Under the pieces are notes generated by a model, which made no database searches, was not told the origin of the DNA, and was given only the letters and a program-made list of their open reading frames with translations. From Halomonas urmiana (lineage in GTDB: Bacteria; Pseudomonadota; Gammaproteobacteria; Pseudomonadales; Halomonadaceae), in assembly GCF_005780185.1 (NCBI RefSeq), contig NZ_VBUI01000024.1, forward strand, positions 1 through 64,000: 64,000 nucleotides of DNA. Reading direction: 5' to 3'. Below, piece after piece: positions 47,239 to 56,410 of this stretch (position 1 is the stretch's first letter; each line of letters begins with the position of its first letter). The position numbers and the translations under genes were made by a program.

Positions 47239-48296
47239 TTGCCTACCCTCATCGCCAGGCCGCAGGCCGTGAGCATGGCCGGGGCATCGCCGGCCAGGGT
47301 CGGGACGTCGATGCGGGCGTTCACCTTCATGCGACGGAAGGGGTTGGCGATCACCACCTCCATGCCGCTCTCCTCGGCCAACCGCTCGGCCAGGCCCGGC
47401 AGCACGCTGGTGCCGCCCGCCAGGATCATACGACGCACCTCCTGCTTGCGCCCGGCGGTGTAATAGAGCTGCAGCGAGCGACCCACCTGCTGCACGAGGG
47501 TGTCGAGGAAGGGATCCAGCACGCTGCGCTGGTAGTCATCAGGCAGGCCGCCACGCTTCTTGGCCAGGCCCGCCTCCTCGAGCGTCAGCCCATAGCGATT
47601 GCGGATCTCGTCGGTCAGCTGGCGGCCGCCGAACACGGTGTCGCGGCTGTAGGTGACGCGGCCGTCGCGCAACACGTGGAAGGCGTTCATGGTGGCGCCG
47701 ATATCGACCAGCGCCACGCACTCCTGCTCGCCGCCCTCCGACGGCAGCTGATGGCGCAGCTCCTGGAAGGCGCGCTCCATGGCGAAGGTCTCGACATCGA
47801 CGGCCGCCGGCGTGAGCCCCGCCTGCAGTACGGCCTCGGTCAGCTGATTGACGTCCTGCTGGCGACAGGCCACCAGCAGCACGTCCTGCTGATCGCCGTA
47901 GCGCGCATTGAGGCCGAGGCGCTGGAAGTCGAAGGCGACCTCGTTGAACGGAAACGGGATATGGCGGTCGGATTCGAGCTGGATGCGTGTCTCGATCTCG
48001 CCGTCGTCGAGCGAGGCGGGAAACGACAGCGTCTTGGTGATGGCGGCACCGGCCGGCACGGCCACGGCGGCGTTGCGCGAGCCAGGGCGCGCATGGTCCA
48101 CGGCGCGCTTGAGGGCATCCACCACGGCCGGCATGTCGCGAATTCGCCGCTCGATCACGGCGCCCTCGCGCAGCGGCCGTACCGCGTAGCTTTCCACCTG
48201 GTAGTGGCCACCCGCGCGTTTCAGCTCGATGACTTTGACGGTAGCCGAGGTGATATCGACACCGATCAGTCCCTTACCGGGTGCTTTCAGTCGCAT
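47235..48296 (-). CDS. pilM: Type IV pilus actin-like ATPase PilM
   Basis: PilM is a cytoplasmic actin-like protein that binds the PilN tail. The 353-residue product has GVDITSATVKVIEL, VALVDIGATMNAFHV and ILAGGTSVLPGLAERLAEE, which are the FtsA-type nucleotide-binding motifs. It is the first gene of the pilMNOPQ-aroKB block and is divergent from ponA. This is the classic gammaproteobacterial arrangement. Confidence 0.95.
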   Translation of the reverse strand: MRLKAPGKGLIGVDITSATVKVIELKRAGGHYQVESYAVRPLREGAVIERRIRDMPAVVDALKRAVDHARPGSRNAAVAVPAGAAITKTLSFPASLDDGEIETRIQLESDRHIPFPFNEVAFDFQRLGLNARYGDQQDVLLVACRQQDVNQLTEAVLQAGLTPAAVDVETFAMERAFQELRHQLPSEGGEQECVALVDIGATMNAFHVLRDGRVTYSRDTVFGGRQLTDEIRNRYGLTLEEAGLAKKRGGLPDDYQRSVLDPFLDTLVQQVGRSLQLYYTAGRKQEVRRMILAGGTSVLPGLAERLAEESGMEVVIANPFRRMKVNARIDVPTLAGDAPAMLTACGLAMRVGK

Positions 48297-48461
48297 CGTA
48301 TGTCATGCCCCTGCCTGACCCCTGCGGCGTGCCGCTCATTATGATTATCCAGTCCAGACCGAGTTATCACGCATGATGCTCACCATACCCAGGTCCGTAA
48401 GCGCAGATTACATGATATTGCCGAATCTCACACGATTGGCAGTGTCGCCACGAGTCAACGC

Positions 48462-48490
48462 TGGTGACCACACCCTCGGCTTCCTATAAT
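48462..48490 (+). promoter_or_regulatory. Putative ponA promoter
   Basis: A perfect TATAAT -10 lies at 48485-48490. A weak -35 (TGGTGA, 48462-48467) is 17 bases upstream. It is 71 bases before the ponA start. Confidence 0.5.
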
Positions 48491-48561
48491 GGCTGCCTCG
48501 AGGGAAGGCCACTGCATCGCCACCACTCCGCCCCCGTTCCCAGCATGGATACCGCATTTTC

Positions 48562-51096
48562 ATGAAGTTTCTCAGAACTCTGGTCATTTCCGTCCTCTGG
48601 CTGCTGGTCTCGCTGTCCGCCGCCGGCGTCCTGGGCGTGGTGGGTGCCGCGCTCTACTTCGCGCCCGGCCTGCCCGACGTGCGACAGCTCCAGGACTTCG
48701 AGCTGCAGACGCCGCTGCGCATCTTCACCCGCGACGGCAAGTTGATCGGCGAATTCGGCGAGGAGCGCCGCACTCCGGTGGAGTATGCCGAGATCCCCGA
48801 GGAGCTGATCGACGCCCTGCTGGCCGCCGAGGACGCGACCTACTTCGACCATGCCGGCGTCGACCCGAAGGGCCTGCTGCGGGCCGCGGTGGAGCTGGCG
48901 GCGAGCGGCGGCGACATCCAGTCTGGCGGCTCGACGATCACCATGCAGGTGGCGCGCAACTACCTGCTCACGCTGGACCAGACCTTCACCCGCAAGATCC
49001 GCGAGATCCTGCTGGCGCTGCAGATGGAGCAGATCCTCTCCAAGCAGGAGATCCTCGAGCTCTACGTCAATAAGATCTATCTCGGCAATCGCGCCTACGG
49101 CATCGCGGCGGCCTCGGTGGTCTACTACGACCGGCCGCTTGGCGAGCTGACCCTGGCCGAGAAGGCGATGATCGCCGGCCTGCCCAAGGCCCCCTCGGCC
49201 TTCAATCCGCTGGCCAATGCCGAGCGCGCGCTGATTCGCCGCAACTGGATCCTGTTTCGCATGCGCGAACTCGGCTACATCGACGAGGCCGCTTACGAGG
49301 AGGCCGTGCAGGCACCGGTCACCGCCCGCCGCCACCTCGCCCAGGTCGAGGTGGAGGCCGACTACGTGGCCGAGATGGCGCGCCAGTTCGCCATCGACCG
49401 CTACGGCGACCGAGCCTACACCGGCGGCTATCGCATCCACACCACCCTGGACAGCGAACTGCAGCCGCTGGCCGGGCGCGCCCTGGCGGGCGGGCTGATC
49501 GAATACGATACTCGCCACGGCTGGCGCGGCCCCGAGCAGACCGACATTCCGCGCAGCCTGGCCGAGGCCCAGGAGCGCACCGACCGCGAGGGGCTGGAGG
49601 AAGAGCTCGCCGAGTCGCCGGAGGTCATGCAGACTGCACGGCGCGCCGCCGAGCGCAGCCAGACCGAAATCGAAGGCATCGAGGGCGACGTCAGCAACTG
49701 GCTGCAGGTGCTCGAGCGCACGCCCGCCTTTGGTCCGCTCAAGCCCGCCATCGTGGTCGAGAGCGAGGGGCGCGAGATGCGCGTCCTGGCTCGCGGCGGA
49801 GAACTCATCACCCTGCCCTGGAGCGGACTGGAGTGGGCGGATCCCTACCTGAGCCCCTACAGCCGCGGTACGCCGCCGAACTCGGCCGACGACATCGCCC
49901 AGCGCGCCTCGCTGGTGCGCATCCTGCAGAACGAGGACGGCAGCTGGCGCCTCTCCCAGCGCCCCGAGGCCGAGGGCTCGCTGGTGGTCATGAATCCCGA
50001 CACCGGGGCTATCCTGGCCCTGCAGGGCGGCTTCGACTTCGATGCCAGCAAGTTCAACCGCGCCACCCAGGCGCGCCGACAGGCCGGCTCGATCTTCAAG
50101 CCGTTCGTCTACCTGGCGGCGCTGAACAGCGGCGAGATGAACCCGGCGAGCGTGGTCAACGACGCCCCCGTGGTGCTGCAGGACGGCAGCAACGAGCTGT
50201 GGCGCCCTGCCAACTCCAGCGGCGACTTCCTCGGCCCGACCCGGATCAGAGTGGGCCTGGCGAAGTCGCGCAACCTCATCACCATCCGCGTGCTGCAGTC
50301 GCTGGGGCTGGAGCGCACCATCGACTTCCTCGAGGGGTTCGGCTTCGACCCCGACCAGCTGCCGCGCGGCCTCTCCCTGGCGCTGGGCAGCGCCAGCCTG
50401 ACGCCGCTGGAGATGACCAACGCCTACGCGGTGCTGGCCAATGGCGGCTTCCAGGTCTCCCCCTGGTTCATCGACCGGGTGACCCGTGGCGACGACGAGG
50501 AGTCCTCCGTCGTCGACGAGGCATCGCCGCGCGTCGCCTGCCGTGCATGCAGCGACGACCAGATGATGGTCGAGATCGATGGCGAGACCTACGAGGTGGC
50601 ACCCCGTGTGGCCGACCCGGCCGCTGTCTACATCCTGCGCGACATGCTGCGCGACGTAGTCGAGCATGGCACGGCACGCCGCGCCCTGGCCCTCGAGCGC
50701 AGCGACATCGTCGGCAAGACCGGCACCACCAACGATCAGCGGGACGCCTGGTTCGCCGGCTTCAACAGCGACCTCGTGGCTACCACCTGGGTGGGCAAGG
50801 ACAACAACGAGAGCACTGCCGAGTACGGCTCGCAGGTCGCCCTGCCGATCTGGATGGACTTCATGGGCCAGGCCCTGGACGGGCAGCCCGAGCGCTGGCC
50901 CGAGCGGCCGGCGGGCGTGGTCAGCGAGCAGATCGATCCCGACACCGGCCGCCGCTTGCGCGACGATCAGGGCGGCGGCATCGAGGAGCTGTTCATGGCC
51001 GATCATCTGCCCGGCTTCCAGCCGCGCCGGGTCGAGCAGGAGGTCGAGCGCGAGAGCGGCTCCCAGGGCACCGGCGCCTACGAGGCCATCTTCTAG
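48562..51096 (+). CDS. ponA: Penicillin-binding protein 1A
   Basis: PBP1A is a bifunctional peptidoglycan synthase at the inner membrane. The 844-residue product has one N-terminal membrane helix (about 7-28) and a GT51 glycosyltransferase domain. The glutamate in AAEDATYFDH (E90) and the motif GGSTITMQVARNY mark that domain. An OB-like insert follows, then the transpeptidase: nucleophile S510 in SIFK, SRN, and KTGTTND. The divergent pilM neighbour is conserved in Pseudomonas and relatives. Confidence 0.97.
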   Translation: MKFLRTLVISVLWLLVSLSAAGVLGVVGAALYFAPGLPDVRQLQDFELQTPLRIFTRDGKLIGEFGEERRTPVEYAEIPEELIDALLAAEDATYFDHAGVDPKGLLRAAVELAASGGDIQSGGSTITMQVARNYLLTLDQTFTRKIREILLALQMEQILSKQEILELYVNKIYLGNRAYGIAAASVVYYDRPLGELTLAEKAMIAGLPKAPSAFNPLANAERALIRRNWILFRMRELGYIDEAAYEEAVQAPVTARRHLAQVEVEADYVAEMARQFAIDRYGDRAYTGGYRIHTTLDSELQPLAGRALAGGLIEYDTRHGWRGPEQTDIPRSLAEAQERTDREGLEEELAESPEVMQTARRAAERSQTEIEGIEGDVSNWLQVLERTPAFGPLKPAIVVESEGREMRVLARGGELITLPWSGLEWADPYLSPYSRGTPPNSADDIAQRASLVRILQNEDGSWRLSQRPEAEGSLVVMNPDTGAILALQGGFDFDASKFNRATQARRQAGSIFKPFVYLAALNSGEMNPASVVNDAPVVLQDGSNELWRPANSSGDFLGPTRIRVGLAKSRNLITIRVLQSLGLERTIDFLEGFGFDPDQLPRGLSLALGSASLTPLEMTNAYAVLANGGFQVSPWFIDRVTRGDDEESSVVDEASPRVACRACSDDQMMVEIDGETYEVAPRVADPAAVYILRDMLRDVVEHGTARRALALERSDIVGKTGTTNDQRDAWFAGFNSDLVATTWVGKDNNESTAEYGSQVALPIWMDFMGQALDGQPERWPERPAGVVSEQIDPDTGRRLRDDQGGGIEELFMADHLPGFQPRRVEQEVERESGSQGTGAYEAIF

Positions 51097-51200
51097 GCCG
51101 ACGCCGCCCTCCCGCCTCGGGCGGCCGCCTGGCCGCCCGCCCCATGCACCGATGGCGACGCGTCGGCAGACGCCGACAGCGGCAACCCCAGAGATCGACC

Positions 51201-51965
51201 ATGTCGTACCCAAGCCCCTCCCTCCGACTGCCTCGCTGGCTGGCCATCGGCGGGCTGATGGCGATCGCCGGAGGCGGTCAGGCCAGCCCCTTCTACGCGC
51301 CACCGCCCCCCGAGGAACACGCCGAGGGGCTCAGCGGCAGTGCCGAACTGGGCTACACCCACCTGTCGGGCAATACCGACAGTCAGACCTTGATCGCCAA
51401 GGGCCGACTCACCTGGCTGACGGGAAAATGGACTCAGACGCTGCGCGGCGAGGTGCGCAACGTCTCCCGCGACGGCGACATCAGCGCCGAGCAGTACCTG
51501 GTCGCCGGCCGCGAACGCTACGACCTCGACGGCCCCCACTACGCCTTCGGCTTCGCCCGCTGGGACCGCGACCGTTTCAGCGGCTATGAGCAGCAGTTCA
51601 CCACCATCGGCGGCTATGGCCGCGACCTGCTAGACGACGCGCGTCAACGACTCTCGCTGGAGGCCGGGCCGGGCTATCGTTACGACCGCATCGTGGGCAA
51701 GGATGACGAATCGCTGGGCGTGGCCTACGGCGCCCTGGCCTACGCCTGGGACTTCTCGGAGACCGCCAGCCTCGAGCAGGAGCTCTCGGTGGAGGCCACC
51801 GACGCCAACGTCACCTCGCGCTCGCTGACCTCGCTCACCGCCCGCCTCAACGCGCACCTGGCCCTGAAGCTCTCCCACGAGATCAAGGACACCTCGCGTC
51901 CGCCCGAAGACGCCACGGCCCGCACCGATCGCACCACCTCCGCCTCCCTGCTCTACAACTGGTAG
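51201..51965 (+). CDS. DUF481 (YdiY-like) outer-membrane protein
   Basis: The 254-residue product has an N-terminal signal (about residues 1-29, ending near GGQASP). It is then made of repeated amphipathic beta strands with alternating aromatic residues: GSAELGYTHLSGNT, GRLTWLTGKW, YAFGFARWDRDRFSGYEQQF and AGPGYRY. The last residues, ASLLYNW, end in an aromatic as in barrel proteins. It matches the DUF481 family of salt-induced outer-membrane proteins; the exact role is unknown. The true start is the ATG at 51201, although an in-frame ORF continues upstream under ponA. Confidence 0.88.
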   Translation: MSYPSPSLRLPRWLAIGGLMAIAGGGQASPFYAPPPPEEHAEGLSGSAELGYTHLSGNTDSQTLIAKGRLTWLTGKWTQTLRGEVRNVSRDGDISAEQYLVAGRERYDLDGPHYAFGFARWDRDRFSGYEQQFTTIGGYGRDLLDDARQRLSLEAGPGYRYDRIVGKDDESLGVAYGALAYAWDFSETASLEQELSVEATDANVTSRSLTSLTARLNAHLALKLSHEIKDTSRPPEDATARTDRTTSASLLYNW

Positions 51966-51996
51966 GCCGCCTCCCGAAATCCCACCGCCCAGAGAC

Positions 51997-52026
51997 GACG
52001 ACGCCGGCCCGAGGGCCGGCGTCGTC
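51997..52026. terminator. Bidirectional terminator between the DUF481 gene and maeB
   Basis: A perfect 13-base inverted repeat (GACGACGCCGGCC and complement) has a CGAG loop. It sits between convergent genes. Confidence 0.75.
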
Positions 52027-52051
52027 ATGCAGCGTGAAAGGCGTCAGTGAC

Positions 52052-53323
52052 TCAGACGCCGTAGACGTCCTCCGCGGAGCGCAACGGGTAGTGGGAGGGG
52101 TAGGGCTTGCGTGCCACCCCGGAGTCCACCGCCGCCTGGGCCACGGCCGCCGGCACCCGCTCCAGCAGGCGGATATCCACCGGCGTGGGGATGATGTAGT
52201 TCGGCCCGAAGGTCATCTCGTCCATCTCATAGGCCTCCAGCACGTCGCGCGGGACCGGCTCGCGAGCCAGGTCCTTCAGCGCATGGACGGCGGCGACCTT
52301 CATCTCCTCGTTGATGCGGGTGGCGCGCACATCGAGCGCTCCGCGGAAGATGAACGGGAAGCCCAGTACGTTGTTGACCTGGTTCGGATAGTCGGAGCGA
52401 CCGGTGGCCATGATCACGTCCGGGCGGATCTCGCGAGCCAGGTCGGGGTGGATCTCGGGATCCGGATTGGTGCAGGCGAAGACCACCGGGTTGGGGGCCA
52501 TGCTGCGAATGTGGTCGGCGCTCATCAGGCCGGGGCCGGAGAGGCCGACGAAGACATCGGCCCCATCGATGGCATCGGCCAGGGTGCGCTTGTCCGTCTC
52601 CACGGCGAACATCGCCTTATACTGGTTCAGGTCCTCGCGGCCGCTGTGGATCACGCCCTTACGGTCGAGCATCACGATGTTCTCGGAATGCGCACCACAG
52701 GAGACCAGCAGCTTCATGCAGGCAATGGCGGCCGCGCCGGCGCCCAGGCAGACGATGCGGGCGCTGTCCAGCGACTTGCCGGCGATCTCCAGGGCGTTGA
52801 GCATGCCCGCGGCGGTGACGATGGCGGTGCCGTGCTGGTCGTCATGAAACACCGGGATGCTGCACTGCTCGACCAGCGCCTGCTCGATCTCGAAGCACTC
52901 GGGTGCCTTGATGTCCTCGAGGTTGATGCCACCCCAGGTATCGGCGATGCGCGCCACGGTGTCGATGAAGGCCTGCGGGCTCTCGGCATTGACCTCGACG
53001 TCCACCGAGTTGATGCCGGCGAAGCGCTTGAACAGTACGCCCTTGCCTTCCATCACCGGCTTGCTCGCCAGGGGCCCCAGATTGCCAAGACCGAGGATGG
53101 CACTGCCGTCGGAGATCACCGCGACCAGGTTGCCCTTGCCGGTATAGAGGTAGGCGTTTTCCGGATCATTGGCGATCTCGCGCACCGGCTCCGCGACCCC
53201 GGGGCTGTAGGCCAGGGACAGGTCCCGAGCGCTGGCAGTGGGCTTGGTGAGCTCCACCGAGAGCTTCCCGGGGAAAGGTTTCGCGTGGTAGTCCAGCGCC
53301 GCCTGCTTCTTCGCGTCCGTCAT
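52052..53323 (-). CDS. maeB: NADP-dependent malic enzyme (short form)
   Basis: The enzyme decarboxylates malate to pyruvate and makes reducing power. The 423-residue product has the malic-enzyme N-terminal domain (LAYSPGVAEPVREI, VISDGSAILGLGNLGP, FEIEQAL and HDDQHGTAIVTAAG). A C-terminal NAD(P)-binding domain (VCLGAGAAAIACMKLL) follows. It lacks the phosphotransacetylase domain of E. coli MaeB, so it is the short form. NADP preference is inferred by family, not read directly. It lies between the DUF481 and rpmE genes. Confidence 0.9.
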   Translation of the reverse strand: MTDAKKQAALDYHAKPFPGKLSVELTKPTASARDLSLAYSPGVAEPVREIANDPENAYLYTGKGNLVAVISDGSAILGLGNLGPLASKPVMEGKGVLFKRFAGINSVDVEVNAESPQAFIDTVARIADTWGGINLEDIKAPECFEIEQALVEQCSIPVFHDDQHGTAIVTAAGMLNALEIAGKSLDSARIVCLGAGAAAIACMKLLVSCGAHSENIVMLDRKGVIHSGREDLNQYKAMFAVETDKRTLADAIDGADVFVGLSGPGLMSADHIRSMAPNPVVFACTNPDPEIHPDLAREIRPDVIMATGRSDYPNQVNNVLGFPFIFRGALDVRATRINEEMKVAAVHALKDLAREPVPRDVLEAYEMDEMTFGPNYIIPTPVDIRLLERVPAAVAQAAVDSGVARKPYPSHYPLRSAEDVYGV

Positions 53324-53449
53324 GCTGAGAGTTTCCGGTAGCCGATGATGGGTCAGCCAGTGTATACAAGAACACCGGGAGCCTCAACTCGTTCAATATC
53401 CAACCCGTTCCCGCCTCGTTTGAAGACGTTGCCGGTCATTTGCCGAAAC

Positions 53450-53474
53450 TTATAGCTGAGCGCATCAGCTATAA
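53450..53474. promoter_or_regulatory. Perfect palindrome upstream of maeB
   Basis: TTATAGCTGA-GCGCA-TCAGCTATAA is a perfect 10-base inverted repeat with a five-base centre, 127 bases before the maeB start. CGTTTTAC follows on the plus strand, so it could also act as a weak terminator. No plus-strand gene ends near it. Confidence 0.4.
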
Positions 53475-53536
53475 CGTTTTACTTATCATGGCGACGGCAC
53501 GGGCAGCAGGCGTCGTCGGCAGGGGCCAGACACGAA

Positions 53537-53560
53537 GAAACCCGCCTCGGCGGGCGGGTT
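53537..53560 (-). terminator. rpmE terminator
   Basis: A 9-base stem AAACCCGCC/GGCGGGTTT with a CGCCGA loop, followed by CTTCG on the minus strand, lies 28 bases past the rpmE stop. Confidence 0.8.
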
Positions 53561-53587
53561 TCTCGATACAGCGAGGTGCCGGTCGGC

Positions 53588-53800
53588 TCAACGCTTGATG
53601 GCAGCACCGAAGCGCTTGTTGAAGCGCTCGACGCGACCGCCAGTGGTCGCCTGCTTCTGCTTGCCCGTATAGAACGGGTGGCACTGCGAGCAGACGTCCA
53701 GGGAAAAGTCATGGCCAGAGGTGGAGCCGACCTCGAAGGTGGCGCCGCAGGAGCAGGTCACGTTGACCGTCTTGTAATCCGGGTGGATACCTTGTTTCAT
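53588..53800 (-). CDS. rpmE: 50S ribosomal protein L31
   Basis: The 70-residue product is the zinc-binding type of L31, with cysteines at 16, 18, 37 and 40 (VTCSCG and [10 protein letters not shown]). It starts [11 protein letters not shown]. The ATG at 53800 matches the family; the longer frame adds 81 unrelated residues. It is divergent from priA, a conserved pair. Confidence 0.97.
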   Translation of the reverse strand: MKQGIHPDYKTVNVTCSCGATFEVGSTSGHDFSLDVCSQCHPFYTGKQKQATTGGRVERFNKRFGAAIKR

Positions 53801-53947
53801 CTTGAGCCTCACGAAGCTGTATGCCGCCACCTGATCTTCTGCCAGGCACCGCATACGGGTTGTCTGTACATGCGAACCGGTTGCCGCCAGGCACCCAGGG
53901 TGTCCACAGCGGCGAAGTATTCTAGCAGAGCCCACGCCGGAGGCCAA

Positions 53948-56191
53948 TTGCCCGATTCCCCCCAGCCGCCCGCGCCCCGCGTGCTGGGCGTGGCGGTGCC
54001 CTCGCCGCTGCGCCGCCTGTTCGACTACCGACCCGGCCGCCATGCGCCCCCCGGCGGCTGGCAGCCGGGGCTACGCGTACGGGTGCCCTTCGGCCGGCGC
54101 CACGTCGTCGGCGTGGTAATGGAGTGCCGCGACGACAGCGAGCTGCCGCCCTCGCGCCTCAAGCCAGTGGACGCCTGCCTCGACGAGGCGCCGCTGCCGG
54201 CCGACTGGCTGTGGCTATGTCGCTTCACCGCCCGCTACTATCAGCACGCCCTCGGCGACACCCTGCAGCAGGCCATGCCGGTGCTGCTGCGCCAGGGGCG
54301 TGCGCTGGCGTCGCGCACCCGCGAGCGCTGGTGCGTGACGCCGGCCGGCGAGCAGGACGCCCCGCCGGGACTCGCCCGGGCGCCCCGCCAGGCCGAGCTG
54401 CTGGCCATGCTGCGTCAGCACCCCCACGGCCTGGTCAGCCAGGCGATCCTCGCCCAGTCGTTCACCCGCGACCAGCTGCGTGCGCTGGTCGACAAGGGAC
54501 TGATCGTGCGCCACGAGGAGCCGCTCTCGGCCGGCGCGCCGAGCGATGACGGCCAGCGGCTGGCCGAACCCGCCCTGCCCCTCAACGGCGAGCAGGCCAC
54601 CGCGCTGAGCGCCCTGCACGAGCGGCTCGACGCCTTTCACCCCTGCCTGCTCCACGGGGTCACCGGCAGCGGCAAGACCGAGGTCTACCTGCAGCTCATC
54701 GAAGCCGTCATCGGGCGTCACCGCCAGGCACTGGTGCTGGTCCCCGAGATCGGCCTGACCCCGCAGACCCTGGCGCGCTTTCGCAGCCGTTTCCGAGTGC
54801 CGGTGGTGGCGCTCCACTCGGGCCTCACCGACCACGAACGCCTCGACGCCTGGGAGGCGGCCGCCAGCGGCCGGGCGCCCATCGTCATCGGCACCCGCTC
54901 GGCGATCTTCACGCCGCTGACACGCCCGGGAGTGATCATCGTCGACGAGGAGCACGACGGCTCCTTCAAGCAGCAGGACGGGCTGCGCTACCATGCCCGC
55001 GACCTCGCCGTGGCCCGCGCCCACCATCACCGCATCCCGCTGCTACTGGGCACGGCCACGCCCTCGCTGGAGACCCTGCAGCGCGCCCAGGCCGGCGACT
55101 ACCGCCACCTGCGTCTGACCCGCCGCGCCAGCCGCTATGCCCCGGCGCGCCTCGAGCTTACCGACCTGCGCGGCCGCCAGCGTCGGGCCGGGCTGATTCC
55201 GCCGGTGATCGAGACCATCGGCGAGACCCTGGCCGCCGGCCATCAGGTGCTGGTCTTCATCAATCGCCGCGGCTTCGCCCCCACCCTCGCCTGCCACGCC
55301 TGCGGCTGGCTGGCCGAGTGCGACCACTGCGATGCGCGCATGACCCTCCACCGCCAGCCGCCCCTGCTGGCCTGCCACCACTGCGACCGCCGCCGCGCCC
55401 TGCCCGACGCCTGCCCCGAATGCGGCAGCATCGACTTGCGCCCGCTGGGCAGCGGCACCGAGCGCACCGAGGAGACCCTGGCGGCGCTCTTCCCCGAGAC
55501 GCCGGTGCACCGCATCGACCGCGACAGCACCCGCCGCCGCGACGCCCTCGAGCAGGTGCTGACCGAGGTGCGCCGCGGCGAGCCCTGCCTGCTGGTGGGC
55601 ACCCAGATGCTGGCCAAGGGCCACCACCTGCCCCACGTCACCCTGGTGGTGGTGGTCAACGCCGACGCCGGCCTCTACGCCAGCGACTTCCGGGCCCTGG
55701 AACACAGCGCCCAGCTGCTCGAGCAGGTGGCGGGGCGCGCCGGCCGAGCCGCCCATCCCGGCCGCGTGCTGGTGCAGACGATGCACACCGACGACCCGCA
55801 CCTGCGCCTGCTCGCCGACGCGGGCTACGATGCCCTCGCTGCCCAACTGCTGGAGGAGCGCCGCGCCGCCCAGCTGCCGCCCTTCCGCTTCCTGGCCCTG
55901 CTGCGCCTGGAGGCGCCCCATGAGGCGGCGGTGGTCGAGCTCGGCGGCCTGGCGGCCGAGGCGCTGCGCGGCTGGCTCACCGAGCGCGGCCTCGAGGTCG
56001 ACTGCCTGGGACCGGTACCCGCGCCCATGGAGCGGCGCCAGAACCGCTATCACCTGCAGCTGATGCTCTCATCCCCGCGCCGCAGCCGGCTCCACGAGGC
56101 CGGCGCCTGGCTAATCGCCTGGCTGGAGGGCCGCCCCGAGGCGCGGCGGGTCCGGTGGTCGCTGGATATCGATCCGCAGACACTGGCCTGA
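53948..56191 (+). CDS. priA: Primosomal replication-restart helicase PriA
   Basis: PriA reloads the replisome at stalled forks. The 747-residue protein has the 3' DNA-binding N-terminal domain ([15 protein letters not shown]) and Walker [14 protein letters not shown] (near residue 237). It also has DEEH box [14 protein letters not shown] and eight zinc cysteines between about residues 455 and 500 ([14 protein letters not shown] and [18 protein letters not shown]). The start is probably TTG at 53948, with GGAGG four bases upstream. A longer ATG frame would run through the rpmE region. Confidence 0.94.
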   Translation: MPDSPQPPAPRVLGVAVPSPLRRLFDYRPGRHAPPGGWQPGLRVRVPFGRRHVVGVVMECRDDSELPPSRLKPVDACLDEAPLPADWLWLCRFTARYYQHALGDTLQQAMPVLLRQGRALASRTRERWCVTPAGEQDAPPGLARAPRQAELLAMLRQHPHGLVSQAILAQSFTRDQLRALVDKGLIVRHEEPLSAGAPSDDGQRLAEPALPLNGEQATALSALHERLDAFHPCLLHGVTGSGKTEVYLQLIEAVIGRHRQALVLVPEIGLTPQTLARFRSRFRVPVVALHSGLTDHERLDAWEAAASGRAPIVIGTRSAIFTPLTRPGVIIVDEEHDGSFKQQDGLRYHARDLAVARAHHHRIPLLLGTATPSLETLQRAQAGDYRHLRLTRRASRYAPARLELTDLRGRQRRAGLIPPVIETIGETLAAGHQVLVFINRRGFAPTLACHACGWLAECDHCDARMTLHRQPPLLACHHCDRRRALPDACPECGSIDLRPLGSGTERTEETLAALFPETPVHRIDRDSTRRRDALEQVLTEVRRGEPCLLVGTQMLAKGHHLPHVTLVVVVNADAGLYASDFRALEHSAQLLEQVAGRAGRAAHPGRVLVQTMHTDDPHLRLLADAGYDALAAQLLEERRAAQLPPFRFLALLRLEAPHEAAVVELGGLAAEALRGWLTERGLEVDCLGPVPAPMERRQNRYHLQLMLSSPRRSRLHEAGAWLIAWLEGRPEARRVRWSLDIDPQTLA

Positions 56192-56226
56192 AAGCCGTAA
56201 GCCGTAAGCCGTAAGTCGTAAGCCGG
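56192..56226. repeat. Heptamer array, left arm of repeat B
   Basis: Five consecutive 7-base units follow the priA stop directly: AAGCCGT three times, then AAGTCGT and AAGCCGG. They are inverted with respect to the units at 56266-56293. Confidence 0.85.
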
Positions 56227-56265
56227 GAGGCTGCTGTTAGCACTGCTGATGGCACGGGGGTTTCT

Positions 56266-56293
56266 CTTATAGCTTAAAGCTTATGGCTTAGCG
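56266..56293. repeat. Heptamer array, right arm of repeat B
   Basis: Four units, CTTATAG, CTTAAAG, CTTATGG and CTTAGCG, read as AAGCYNN on the minus strand. A palindrome, GGGCTTTAAAGCCC (56313-56326), follows before argS. Confidence 0.75.
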
Positions 56294-56410
56294 CTCCGGG
56301 CGAAGCCCGGGCGGGCTTTAAAGCCCGGCGCCGATTGCCGATAATGGCGCCCCAGACTCGCCCGGGCGGTCGCTTCGCATCGCCCACGCCACAGGACACC
56401 GGACACTTCC

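Noticed and set aside
48484-51303. A 939-codon open frame on the minus strand opposite ponA
   Set aside because: It is the antisense shadow of a GC-rich gene. The plus strand encodes PBP1A with all motifs, while the shadow has repetitive low-complexity sequence and no family match. The same applies to long frames opposite smc, argS, mutS and gltB.
53588-54043. Longer rpmE reading with 81 extra N-terminal residues
   Set aside because: The extension is opposite the priA start and has no L31 similarity. The ATG at 53800 gives the family length of 70.
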